Origin: Zerene cesonia
Taxonomy: Eukaryota; Arthropoda; Insecta; Lepidoptera; Pieridae
DNA length: 64,000 nucleotides
NCBI RefSeq assembly: GCF_012273895.1
Contig: NC_052117.1
Coordinates: 8,316,406 to 8,380,405 of the forward strand
Direction: 5' to 3'
Of this stretch, positions 1 to 11,400 are shown in pieces. The notes beneath the pieces are model-generated. The model made no database searches. It was not told the DNA's origin and worked only from the letters and a program-made list of their open reading frames with translations. How positions within the stretch are numbered: position 1 is the first letter of the stretch; every line of letters begins with the position of its first letter. A program made the position numbers and the translations under genes.

Positions 1-28
1 AATAATATTTTTTATATTTAATCTAATA

Positions 29-200
29 TATAAAATTCTCGTGTCACAGTTTTCTTTGCCATACTCCTCCGAAACGGCTTGACCGATTTTGATGAAATTT
101 TTTGTGCTTATCCGGTATCTATGAGAATCAGCCAACATCTATTTTTCATCCCCCTAAATGATCAGAGTAAGGCAGAACAGCGTTTGCCGGTTGCAGCTAG
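29..200 (+). mobile_element. Helitron-like non-autonomous element, subfamily 1
   Basis: Runs from a CTCGTGTCACAG start through the phrase GACCGATTTTGATGAAAT to an end in GCAGCTAG. The same subfamily occurs in reverse at 30568-30748, sharing GTGTCA, CCGATT, CCTAAATGAT and AGTAAGGCAGA. Helitron assignment rests on the CTAG end and memory of such insect elements. Confidence 0.5.
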
Positions 201-240
201 TAACTTTTATAACTTTTTTTAACTATATAAACCTTATTTC

Positions 241-375
241 TTTTGTCTCATAGCAGGCAACTGAGCTGGTGAGTCGCGTGACCATCACCGCCCGTGAATA
301 CGTGGGACAAGACAAGGGTTGTCGAAGGGAACAAGGATGGGAAGGATGAGAGATAGGAAGCATGAGGAAGTGTGG
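241..375 (+). repeat. Repeat family A, 5' part (truncated)
   Basis: Matches the family A start (CATAGCAGGCAACTGAGCTG, then ATCACCGCCCGTGAATA) and the purine-rich middle (GGGAACAAGGATGGGAAGG). The 3' half ending in TCGACTCCCACA is missing. Confidence 0.6.
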
Positions 376-1065
376 AAGAGTGTTTTAAAGTAAGGAGCTG
401 ATTTACGTGTATTAACGACATTGTCGTGCAAATTTTTTACCATTGACAAACACAAACACACCATTAAAGCTCTTAAGTCTATAGCAAGAACCATTACCAC
501 TGTATCGACATTCATTTACCTTTTTCCCAAACAACGAACTTCGGGTTTCGGTAATTATTGTCAATGCCCCTTGTCCTCTTAACTCCAAATTGATTGGCTG
601 CCACTTCCGCACCTTGCAATAAAAAACGAAAATCGTGCGGTGAACAGATTTCAATGAGGTGCGTGAAAAATGGGAAATTGATAGTATAACTTTTGATTAC
701 TAGTACTTAAGCCTTTTGAAAGGAATGTTATATATTTTTAATGTAGTTTTATTGCTAGAAATACAAAGAATGCTTATGTAAATGTTAGTTATAGGTTATT
801 TTCTGTAGATTTTTAAGGGCTAAAAATTTAAAATTTAGAAGGCGTTCCATCGTGTGCGTTGTAGCAATCAATTAAATGTTTTTTCAGTTGTTTTAACAAA
901 TTTTTGTTAGATAGAGTGCAGCGGTTTATAATATCTATTAGCAGGTTCTATAGTTCACCTAAAAAAAAGAAAGAGTTGAAGAAATTCTTATTCCAGCGAT
1001 CTAGAGGAGCTGGTTAATCGCAAGAATTGGAATGCTCCAACGATTTTTTTTTGCTTGGACACTGC

Positions 1066-1260
1066 ATATGTGTGAAGTCCCGTGTCCCCTAGTGGGGTAT
1101 GGGGCAGATAATGTACATCTGTTTCACTGATCGATTTTCTTTATGGACAAGTAGGTGATCAGCCTTCGGTGTCCTGCCAGACCGAGACTTTTTTTTTTTG
1201 CGTCCCCACCGGGAATCGAACCCAGGACCCCTCGGTTCTAAGCTCACGCATATATATGCT
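1066..1260 (-). mobile_element. tRNA-derived SINE (family B)
   Basis: On the minus strand it begins with a tRNA-like head whose box B reads GGGTTCGATTCCC, then GGTGGGGACGC, an A-rich linker, and a body containing TGATCACCTACTTGTCCA and a block about GGGGACACGGGAC. A fuller copy in the opposite orientation is at 37545-37745. The open frame at 1198-1404 (starting MRPHRESNPGP) lies on the wrong side of this tRNA head and is not a gene. Confidence 0.75.
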
Positions 1261-2111
1261 GCAAAATCAATATTGCCACATCGCGTCGTGTGTGTATTAG
1301 CGCGATTACATTTTTTATGTGGATGTTTGTCTGTGACCTGTGGGGTTACCGTACTTTTTAAAGCAACACTAATTCCAGTGTTCGAAAAAGACAGAGCTAT
1401 ATAGGTCTTCTAGCGCCATCATTGTCCTGGACTGGGACTAGTACTGCTTTATGACGTTATGACTCATGGTAACCTCCCAGGACGGGATATGATTTTTCGC
1501 TTCGATTTTCCGTTTTGAGTGTAACAGAAACATTTGATATTAATGGTTTGGTTCATAAATATCTATTAAATATCCATTATAAATTGAAAGACTGCATCAC
1601 ACGTTAGTTATCTTTCGATAAAATTGTGCACGAAAAGAATAAAAAAATCACAAAAGCAATTCCCTTGCATGAAACGAGACGCGCCAAATGAATGATATTT
1701 CGCTGAAATGAATTATGCCTTAATGGCACCGCTTAAATCTCCCTTGCTTTGCTTATCTAGGCTAATAAAATGCTTTCATATTATTTTGGATTTTTATGAA
1801 GGACGTTTCATAATGTTTATAGAGTACATAAGACTATGTTAGATGTTATAAAGATTAAATATGTAGTAAGTTATTATATAAGAAAATTATTATATTATTA
1901 TCTATGTTCCAAAATACTATATAGGGCGCTTATTTTCAAATGAATAGTGATAAAAGATTTTAAATTTAACAACATGATTCTTACATGATTATTGCATTAA
2001 TTGCGATTGTTTTTAGTTTTAATCAGGGTTACGTAAATTAAAATCATTAAACATTTGGTAAAGTATACCTTTTGAGGTGACCATATTTTGATTTTCATTT
2101 CTAGCCTCCAT

Positions 2112-2283
2112 TGCCTAGCCCGGCACTGCCCGGATATCAAGATTCCTGTTTTATCCCAAGGGAGCATTTAATCGGGATAAAAACCATACTGTCACCAAAT
2201 TTCATCAAAACCCGTTCAGTAGTTTCAGTGTGATTGACGGAAAAATATCCAAACAAACAAACTTTCACATAAATAATATTAGT
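2112..2283 (-). mobile_element. Helitron-like element, reverse
   Basis: Plus-strand order is CCGGCACTGCCCGGA, TTTTATCCCAAGGGAGC, ACCAAATTTCATCAAAACCC, AAACAAACAAACTTTCACAT and TAATATTAGT. This is the reverse of the usual start (ACTAATATTAT) to GC-rich end order. Confidence 0.5.
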
Positions 2284-2304
2284 GTGACGTACTTTTGTCC
2301 ATTA

Positions 2305-2386
2305 GACAGATTAATTAATAGACCGAATAATAGAGAGATTAATTTATTGTTTTATTAATAATAATAATATAATAAATTAATCTGTC
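2305..2386. repeat. Inverted repeat, AT-rich hairpin
   Basis: GACAGATTAATT (2305-2316) is the exact inverse of AATTAATCTGTC (2375-2386). A second internal pair, GATTAATTTATT and AATAAATTAATC, overlaps the right arm. It could be a small MITE remnant; no clear target duplication is seen. Confidence 0.5.
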
Positions 2387-3140
2387 TTCCGTACATAGAT
2401 ACAAAGGAAATAACCCAGAGGCTAGACCTTATATTCAACATCTATAACACAATTATTCAAATTTCAATTTCAGAGTTGAAATACTTGGTAAATCCTTTGA
2501 ATATTATGACCATAGGGACCATCGATCCTCATGTTTTGAGGCGTATCGAATTTCTAAGATGACCCATAGCCTACTGTGGTTTTGCAGCAATAAATAATTC
2601 ATTAGGTATGGGCCGAAATATCCTTCTGGATATATCAAGCAATTGCAGGACTATTTTTTGAATTGTATATCTTTTATGAATTGTTAGAAAAAAATTTAAT
2701 ATAATGTTGGGAAGCTATATCACAATATTTTTAAACAATACATAATATTACATTATTGTGTATCGTGACGTATATTTATTTAAATAAATATATTTTAAAA
2801 TTGAAAATTTGCTATGGAATTCGTATTGGAGACTGGTTTTTAATATTACGCTGACCTCACGCTGACCGTCGGTGCTGATAGCCGAAACGTACGAACTTCG
2901 TCTGAATCTGACTCTAGAACTAACCATATTTAGCTTTTGTAGTGTAGCAGACAAACAGATAAAGTTAATTTCGCATATACAATTGCTGGAAATTCTGTCG
3001 TTTCAAAAGCATTACCTACGTAGGCGGACGTAGTTACCATTTATTAATTGAATTACATTCCAGTAAACGTAGTCCGTCTGTGATCGCGCTCGCTGTAAAG
3101 CGTTCAATTTCGATTAAAATTAATATTATAATAAATCGTG

Positions 3141-3212
3141 TCATTTTTTATGTCATATCGAGCAACTGAGTCTGTGATCTCATGAAAGCGATCACCACCG
3201 GCCTTGAATATT
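3141..3212 (+). repeat. Repeat family A, 5' fragment
   Basis: Contains TTTTTTATGTCATATCGAGC, AACTGAGTCTGTGAT and GCGATCACCACCGGCC, the family A start. It directly follows a decayed foldback-like end (about 3068-3140, with GCTCGCTGTAAAGCGTTC). Confidence 0.55.
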
Positions 3213-3411
3213 CGAAGAATTCATTTATCATTCATGTTCTGCGAAAAACACACGACCGTGATTTAAACAAAGATAAAAGGTTCGTGCAAATAAAGTATCA
3301 TTAAATTCGGTACGAAAATATGGACTGGTGGAATTGACACTTGTGCTTTTTCTGCCTTCATTAAATAACAACGTATCATTTTCGCTAGTGAGCTTGCCCT
3401 AGCCTCTATTA

Positions 3412-3510
3412 AACCGCACTTGGCCAGCGTGGTAGATTATGGCTTAAACCCTCATAGCAGGCCTGTGTTCAAGCAGTGAACATGTATGGGCTGATGATAG
3501 TGAGATTAGG
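3412..3510 (+). mobile_element. 3' end of a tRNA-derived SINE (family D), 5' truncated
   Basis: Carries CCGCACTTGGCCAGCGTGG, TAGATTATGGCTTAAACCC, GCAGGCCTGTG and ATGGGCTGATGATAG, matching the last third of the full copies at 53825-54126 and 56864-57174. The tRNA head is absent. Confidence 0.75.
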
Positions 3511-3545
3511 AAGAAGCAAATTGAAGTGTTCGAAAAATATTTCTT

Positions 3546-3902
3546 TAGTATTTTCTTGTGTTTGATTTTACGCGAGTATTATACATTTAGAAATTAAAAA
3601 CTTTTTAACGGATTTTAAACGCGATTTATTCATTATATTATTAACCCGACGTTTCGAACACTTTACACTTTCGTGTTCTGGTCTTAAAACTCCATGTCAG
3701 ATATACCAAAAGACCAGAAGACACTATACTGCCAACTGCGGAGAAATAGGTGGAGGTAGTTCACAAACAACAATTTTTGTATAACCTTCAAGACATGTAA
3801 CATCTCAGTCTCCCCGTGACCACGCTCGCTGTAAAGTGTTCGAAACGTCGGGTTAGTAATATAATAAATAAATCGCGTTTAAAATCCGTTAAAAAGTTTT
3901 CA
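3546..3902. mobile_element. Foldback element with 71 bp terminal inverted repeats
   Basis: The arms at 3597-3667 and about 3830-3900 are inverse copies with two mismatches, running from AAAACTTTTTAACGGATTTT through AACCCGACGTTTCGAACAC to TTTACA. The interior of about 160 bases has its own small hairpin (TTCTGGTCTT and AAGACCAGAA). Left of the arm, sequence from about 3546 (GTGTTTGATTTTACGCGAG) is shared with the half-copy at 32729-32880, so the element is larger than its arms. No transposase is present and the superfamily is unknown to me. Confidence 0.75.
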
Positions 3903-6900
3903 AAATGTATCTTTATTAAGTGGGTTCCTAAAACAGAGTGTATGTTTTGTGAAACGTTTTGATTATCGTTTGGGATTTTCTAAAGTTAAGAAATAAAAGT
4001 GATTTGTGTTTTACACCATGATGAATAGATAAGGTACGTATAAACTGTTTATCTGTCAGAGGACTTGAAATGTTTGGACAAGATCCGTTCACATTCCTAT
4101 GAAAAGTATATCAAACGCGATATAATACCCATTGTTTTATCGCGAGAATATAATTTTTTTGGGCGTTATTAGGTATAAACGTATTTGCGTTTGGACGGTC
4201 GGAATGAAACTCGACGGGTGACTCGTGAAATTATATAAATTAATGCTGATATCGTGAGGTCAATTCGGTAATTCATATGTGTTACCATGCAATAATTCGA
4301 CTTACATTATTACAAATACTATAGTATTATACGAACGCACACGACGGAACGGTGAAAAGGTGTGTGTAATAGCAGTTATTAGAAATTTCGTGAACTTTCT
4401 GTTTGTTTCGGCTAATCTCCGGAATAACTGGGCCAGTATTGACAAGGTTCTCGTAGGCTCATCTGATGTTATAAGTAACAGTATCTGGTGGAAAAAATGT
4501 CATTAAACCCTAAACGTATATAGGTATATCAGTAATTTAATTATGTTAATCCTATGATTTACTTATATTTATAGTGAAACACCGACAAATTTTTGCTTCA
4601 TATTTCCAACCTCTTCTTGAGGTAATTTAAAAGACAATATTACCTTAGCTGCAAAGTTTAAGCCCTCCACGCATTTAGCGATTTAGAAGCTTCGCATGCG
4701 AGTCGTAACTCGCAATAGATACTGGCAGTGAAATATATAGGAATGATGGAATACCGAATGCACAGCAATATTGAGATTCGTCTATACTATGTGTGTCGTC
4801 GAAGTCTGTTGTTGTGTCGCTACTTCATATAATAGTTTTTATTAAATGGCGAATACGATTATCCCAACTAATATTATAAATGCGAAAGTAGCTCTGTCTG
4901 TTTGTCTAACTGTCCGTCTGTTACGCTTTCGCGCCTAAGCCACTTCAACTGATTTGATGAAATTTACGAAGATAGAACTGAACTTGGAAAAGGATATATG
5001 ATACTTTTTATCGCGAAAAAAAGGGTAGAAGGAGATGAAAGTTTTTATTCTTAAATATTGTTGCGGAAGTGAGTTCTCTATGTAATGAAATAATCAAAAT
5101 TAATAAAACATAACTAAACATCTTTGTAAATGAATTTTTTTCCTGATTGTCCAAGATTTCCTTTAAATAAAAAAGGAATTATATAAGAATTATTATTAAA
5201 ATTAAAGAAATCTGGATCTTTCGCAACGGATTGTTTACGACATTCATGCAGAGGCTCTAGGGATTAAAATATTTACACAAGATATTGCTTCAGGGGAAAT
5301 TTTAATTAAATTAGATTTATTTTTGATATCTCACTTAAGGAATAAACTTTTGTGGTTTTTAAGTCGTCTCCTTTTATAATTATGAGAAATGATTATATTG
5401 TATATCCTACGGTGGACATTTTATATAAATAAAGGGTGGAAAAATAGGTATTTAACTCGAAAAAAGATAAGACTTTTTCCAAAAAACCGTCTATTTAAAA
5501 AAAGACTAATTTCCCCCACGAACTTGATCGCGTGCCCTCCATGTTATCAGATAAGTCTTCTAATAAATTTCCAACCCCTATTTCACGCCCTTCAAGTTAT
5601 ACTTGAACAACAAAAGTGGCCTGTCCTTCACAAAACGCCTACCCTTTTATGAAAATCTACCATTATTGGTTCAGATATTAAAACATAAATGGACAGAACT
5701 CAGAGTTCTAAAACGCAATTGTGGATTTCATCTTGTACCTATTACCAAAGCACTCGTAACCCAGCGAGATTCGCTTTCATTACTACAGTTATATATTTCA
5801 ACACCTACCTTCGTATCATTGAAGGATTTAATTACCATGTCCCTGGGGAGGGGGCTATTTTTAGACACGGTCGATAATTTGCACGCCATTCGTTAGTGCA
5901 TGAGTAAATGAAGCTGAAACAGAGCTGAAAGGGAATTTGTTTATAGATTCATAGCGAGGTTTTATTTTTTCAGGCTCCGTATTTAATTGATCTAGTTGTA
6001 TTAAGATTTAAGCTGGTTGTAAGTAGTTACCATCATACAGTGTTAAGTCGCAACATTGGTGGTTGCCAGCCGAGCTTACCGATATTTAGCCGATCTTTCA
6101 TGGACGTACTATAGGCTAATTTCCCTCACGATTAATTAACGAGGTATTAATGAGTATTCCAGAAATTTTCAGGAAATATTTATAATTTTACTTATTAGTG
6201 CCTTGCTCTGACGAAAACTCTATAATTGATATATGCTTATAACATGCATATATATGTAGTGCTTAAAAATTAAAATGAAAAACTATTACTTTCATAACTA
6301 TACCGTTTAAAAACACAGTAGATGTGTAGTGTTGAGGTCTTTGGTTCGATCCCAAAGAAAGTACGGCAGGACTGAATTAACACTTACTCACAACTATATA
6401 ATTCGTATATAGTTTTATAATTCGTAATTTAAAGTCCATGAGAATGTGAATTCCATCTTTATCATACTCCAGGGAATGTCACATAAACGTGGATACATAT
6501 AGGTAATAGAACCTAGTAATAAACTTTATGAAACCATGCCGGTCGTAGAATCGAAATTTGCCATTATCCAACCAGCCTCAGGCCGCAAAAGATTATCACC
6601 ATACTTAAGTAGCTTTTCGCCCGCGGCTTCGACCGCGTATTTAACAGAAATTCCCCTAGCTAAGAGATGTTTCAATGTGGTAAAAAGTAGCTTATTTCGC
6701 TCTCTAGTCTCCTATGTTTATGTAAAATAGAAAAAGAAACACTTGCGTATTAATAATATTACTAGCTTTTTCCCGCTGCTTCGCACGCGTTAATTCGAAG
6801 TAGTTTATTAGATCTTATCATACATGTATACCTTCCTCTTGAATCACTCTATGCATAAAAAAAACCTCATCAAACTCCGTTTCGTAGTTTTAAAGATTGA

Positions 6901-7299
6901 AGCATACATATGGACATTGGTACAGAGAAAGATTGTTCTATACAAAAATAATGTAAAGCTTGTACATTTAAATAAGAAGAAAATGATACTTTAATTTTCT
7001 TCTCAATATTTTAAACAGCAAACTACTAAGAAATTGAGAAAATAGAGTTATTTATGTTTCAAGTTAACATAAACGTAGGCAGGGTTTTCTTACAATTACT
7101 AGAAATAAATAAAACAGAATCTAGAACTTCGGGGAAATTGCTAGTTCGTTCCTACCCACGCTGATACATGAAATGCGGGTGAATTTTATTAAAACTCTGT
7201 TTAATGTAAATATTTCTATTAAAAAGGGTATATTAAGGTGTGATTTTATTTCATTCTTATATATTCAGAGATTATACAAATTACGCAATTAAAACTAGT

Positions 7300-7446
7300 T
7301 TTTTTTATATCATAGTCGACAAGTAGTGTTGCTTGATGGTAAACCATGCATGCTACTATTTCACGCCGGTCTTCTGTGAGGGTGTGGTACCTCCTCGGTG
7401 CGAGCTGGCCCAATTCGTGCCGAAGCGTGCTCGACTTCCACACTCA
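7300..7446 (+). repeat. Repeat family A, internally deleted copy
   Basis: Joins the family start (TATATCATAGTCGACAAG, TGATGGTAA) to the 3' half (TTTCACGCCGGTCTTCTGTG, GTGCGAGCTGGCCCAATTCG, GTGCTCGACTTCCACA), lacking the middle of about 150 bases. The open frame at 7246-7443 on the minus strand is inside it. Confidence 0.7.
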
Positions 7447-7734
7447 TATCAATATAAATATACCATATAAATATACCACAATACTGGCTTGGATAGGGGG
7501 ATTCTTTATTTCTATTGCGTGATGTCAAACAATTTTAATTAATATTTTAGGGTATTTTGAAACTAGGTTCATACAATAAATATGTTTATTTAGAATAACT
7601 TTATTCAACAATAATAATATAAAAATGATTCTACCGGAAATACATTAAAGTATTGATATAAAATAAGAACAAATTAAGGTGGTATTTGGTCAAGTTGACT
7701 GTATGGCAGATTCATATGAAAAATAATTTATGCA

Positions 7735-7955
7735 TATATTTTTTTTCCACAGAATTTTTATAATGTCGGCAAAGGAACTGGTGGTAAGCGTTACCACCGC
7801 CCATAAACATTAGAGTATTTTACAGAGGCGTAAGGCTATTTGCAGAGGGCTTATGTCTCTGAAAATGGATTGCCGCCTTTAATTGGTGTAAAATAAAGAA
7901 AGGATTGACAGGGAGAAGAAATGAAAATACTGGGAAGGGAAAGGAAAAGGATGCG
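7735..7955 (+). repeat. Repeat family A, 5' and middle part
   Basis: Contains GTCGGCAAAGGAACTGGTGG, GCGTTACCACCGCCCATAAA, GGATTGCCGCCTTTAATTGG and GGAAGGGAAAGGAAAAGGAT. The 3' third is missing. Confidence 0.65.
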
Positions 7956-8330
7956 GGATATAAAGCAAAATCTATCAAAATAGCCGATCGATCATTTTTT
8001 TAATGTGGTTTGTTACAGAAATTACAATAAATTAGATTACTAGAACAAGGATTCTTCGCATCGAGAACCTATTAAGCTTTAACAGCCCAAATAAGATCAT
8101 CTCCATAAAAGAGAAAGTGAAATTTAAAAAAAAAAGTATATATATTACAAGTACAATGTATCATTAACATTATGGTTGGAGTTTCAATTGATAAAAGCAT
8201 AAAAATACATAATTTCAAATATCTTTCAGAAACATATTTTGTTTGATAAAAATTCAGCCAGTTAACGAATGAGCACAAAACGCTTCCACTTAATATTACT
8301 GCATTTTAATCAAGATATAATCCGACCAAA

Positions 8331-8489
8331 TCAAGTTTCGCTCGTTTTCTCAGTGCCAGCGTCTTCGTATCCCTTCACCAGATTCTCTAGGATAAATCGT
8401 ATGGTCAGCTTGTAGATGTTTTCGATGTTTGGTGTGTATCGATCGCCGAGGGTCGTTTTTGCCGCCTCGAGAAATGGCTGTTCTATTTT
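8331..8489 (-). CDS. Globin gene 1, coding exon 3 (helices G-H, C-terminus)
   Basis: 159 bases encoding residues 138-189 and the TGA stop at 8331-8333. The acceptor is TTTTTTTTCAG; the exon opens in phase 0 with Lys-Ile-Glu (G7.0). It contains the LGDRYTP turn and an H helix of the form NIENIYKLTIRFILENLV. The tail after this helix is 8 residues longer than the shared core and rich in Thr, Ser and Glu, unlike the shorter tail of gene 2. No AATAAA is visible close to the stop; ATTAAA occurs about 20 bases past it. Confidence 0.94.
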   Translation of the reverse strand, partial: KIEQPFLEAAKTTLGDRYTPNIENIYKLTIRFILENLVKGYEDAGTEKTSET

Positions 8490-11400
8490 CTGAAAAAAAA
8501 AATACTGTGTATAAATGATAGTCGTGTCCCGCCCCGGCTTCGAGCTTGGTACCAGTAAAATAACCTATGCTCTAGCGCTCAGATATCACTAACATATACA
8601 TGGGCGCACTCAACGTTTAATTCTACAGCTACCTTCATCTACACTAATATTATAAACAGGAATAATTTGTTTGTTTGTAATGGATAAACTCAAAATCTAC
8701 TAGAAAATTTTTTCGCCATTAGAAAGCTGCAATTTCACTGAGTGACATAGGCTATATATTTACCACGAGCAAAGATGGGGCGAACAGCTAGTTATACATA
8801 AAGTCTTCGCTTTTTTATCCTATTGAGTATTAGGTCTAAATCACGGTTAAATTCATCAAAATCAGTTAAGTCATAAAACCTTTAATTTAATTTAAAAAAT
8901 AAAAAAAACCTAAAGGTTTTTTTAATTAAAATTAAAAATAATTTTAAATTATCGAATACTGAACAAAACATGATATTTTAAGGAAATTATAATTACGTTA
9001 ATTGGGGATTACACGATAAATGGTTAATTAAGAAAACTGGAGTATTCGAAAGTCTCTCAAGTTCGATAAATGTTTTATTAAAGTAATTAATAAAGGTTAT
9101 ATAAGTTGGGATGTTTTATGCCTCATTGTTCTATTGTCTAAATTTTCTATAAATGTTATATATTTATATCTTTAAAATACATATAATAACAGTACATACA
9201 AATAATTCTCGCATCACAGTATTTTTATAATATGCATATCTTTTTGTATAACAAAAATGAAATAAATTGTGAATTTAATTGGTTATAATATTCTAGTTAA
9301 AATCTTTTCAAAATGGGTTCAGTCTTTTCGGTGTATAATTGGAAAGAACACGCAAAGTGATACCGAAAAACTACAGAAGTTTCATACAATAATATAGTAT
9401 CTATAAAACGACATTAATTTTTAAAAATATAATACTTCTTTTATCAAACGTCGAAAATTTAAAAGCGTATAATACCGTCGTTTTATAAACATAAAATTGC
9501 ATTATACTGGTTACTAATTAATTAATAAAGCCAACAATATAGAAATCCTCCAGTATTATTAAAATCACAGAAATATAAACCGCATAATTTATTTAATAAT
9601 CTGTATGAAATGAAACGGACTTTTAAATATTTGTCAAATAGAGCGAAAACTCGAACCTTCGGCGAGTTAATTAAATCGCCGTTTTCCGCTACTTTTCACT
9701 TAGTTTCATTTTACACTGTTGTTATAAGACTTCTAAAGGATTGCTATTGGAATCGAGACGTTTAAAAAGCTGTCTTATGATTGTTATTTCAAAAAATCGT
9801 ATGTTAAATTCCAAAAAGCAAACTTTAAATAAGTTATAGAAATGTGGATATATTTAGAAGCTGACTTTGGCTCGTGAATTTAAAATAGTAGACCAAATAA
9901 ACAGTAGTCTTGCTAGTCCGTACTATAATAATAATTTATCACAATGATTAATTTCATCTTGATTCCTATGAACAGTTTATGCGTGAAAGTGTAGCAAATA
10001 TCCATTAATCATAAAACCACTATTCCTCAAAAACTTTTGCGATTACAATAATAGAAACATTTTGTAAGAGACAGTCTCTTATGTTATAAAAATCGTGTGT
10101 CATTTTATTACGTTTGGGTACTAGAATAGTTTTATATTTTGTGACGAGGGTACACCTACTTATTTTGGTTAATTTAGTAAAGCAATGAACGATTAATATT
10201 TTCTTACAACTAAAAATATTAAATAGCTTTCTTCATTTTTTACACTCTGGAAACAAAAGATACAAATTTCTTTGTCGTGCTATTAAAATTGCCGTTTTAA
10301 GGAAAAAACCTCGGACTTGGCGGAGCGGTTTCAAATGAATAAATGAATAAAGATTAAAGATAGCTGTCATTTGTAAGGTATTTTTTTATAATTTCGTTTC
10401 ACTCTAAAGGCAACATTTTAATAAAACTGAGAGATATGATTAGACCATTGAAGCTGATGGTTTTGTTTCTTAGTGTTAATTATGATTTACGGTTTATACA
10501 GATTTGAATAAGGAAAACTTTGAGAACTATTCACTCACCATGAAGTTTTCAGCCTTGAACCCAGGGACCTGCCGGTGTGTGCTGCCCACGTGCCGCACAT
10601 ACGCGAAGAACGAGTCCATATCACCCAGGCCCTTAATCCCTTCGTCCAGGGTGTGCATCACCTGGGTCGCGTGCTCAGCCAACTCAGCAGAACTCACAAT
10701 AGCTTCCTTTGTCCGAAGCTCTCGGAATTTCTCGAAGAGATGCAGGAGGTCTTCGTTCTCTTCGAACAGTCTGGAAAAAGAGTTGTGTTGGTAGAATTGA
10801 CAAAGGAGACCGCAGATCTGATAGAAAGTGATCACCACCGCCCGAGTGATCACCACTTGCAGAGGCCTCTACGTTCGGATCGCACTAGCATTTTAGATTT
10901 CAATACTAGTATGCTAGTATTTGACAGCGATCTTCTGTCGGATTGTGGGACCGTACGCAATTGATATTATGTTCTTATTAGAATCTCTGATAGCATAGAT
11001 AATATTTTCATGTAAGTACATATTATTATAATGAAGTGGCAGATATGGTTACTTATTAATTTCTCCGTGAATAAATATAATAAAATGCTTGAATTGCGTG
11101 TTAAATAGCATCCTTCATCAAACTTATTGAATCATAATAATTCTTAATTGTATTATTTTTCAGAAGGCATTCTACTAAACAGCTTATAGATATAGACTGT
11201 CTAATATTTACAAAATTGACGCTCAATTTCATAATTGTCATTTTTTTATTATTTCTTTACATAGACAATTGACTCATAAGCAAAATTACGACGTATATGA
11301 ATGAGTTGTTTTAGAGGATTTCAATCATCAAAATTCTCCACAAATTGTTCTATAGCCTAAACTATTTATATTCCTCTGTCCATGTAGACGACATTTTAGT

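Larger units (their letters stand above)
1..8330. other. 3' flank of globin gene 1: repeat-rich, no gene seen
   Basis: Holds Helitron-like pieces, one reverse tRNA-type SINE, a foldback element, a SINE 3' fragment and four copies of the unclassified repeat family A. A partial Helitron-like 5' end lies at about 4866-5040 and a reverse one at about 6765-6905. The stretches 400-1060, 1270-2100, 2400-3060, 3905-4860 and 5050-6500 show only AT-rich DNA with short meaningless frames. The gene 1 3' UTR should begin at 8330, but its end cannot be placed. Confidence 0.6.

Noticed and set aside
1198..1404. Plus-strand frame starting MRPHRESNPGP.
   Set aside because: That start is the reverse of a tRNA box B in a family B SINE, a common false gene signature.
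5389..5896. Overlapping plus-strand frames of 87, 97 and 62 codons.
   Set aside because: No recognisable motif, no splice partners, overlapping frames in AT-rich DNA. Chance is the simpler explanation.
10504..10964. Two overlapping plus-strand open frames (96 and 129 codons).
   Set aside because: They are antisense to globin gene 1 exon 2 and its flanking intron; the minus strand has conserved globin residues and correct splice sites.
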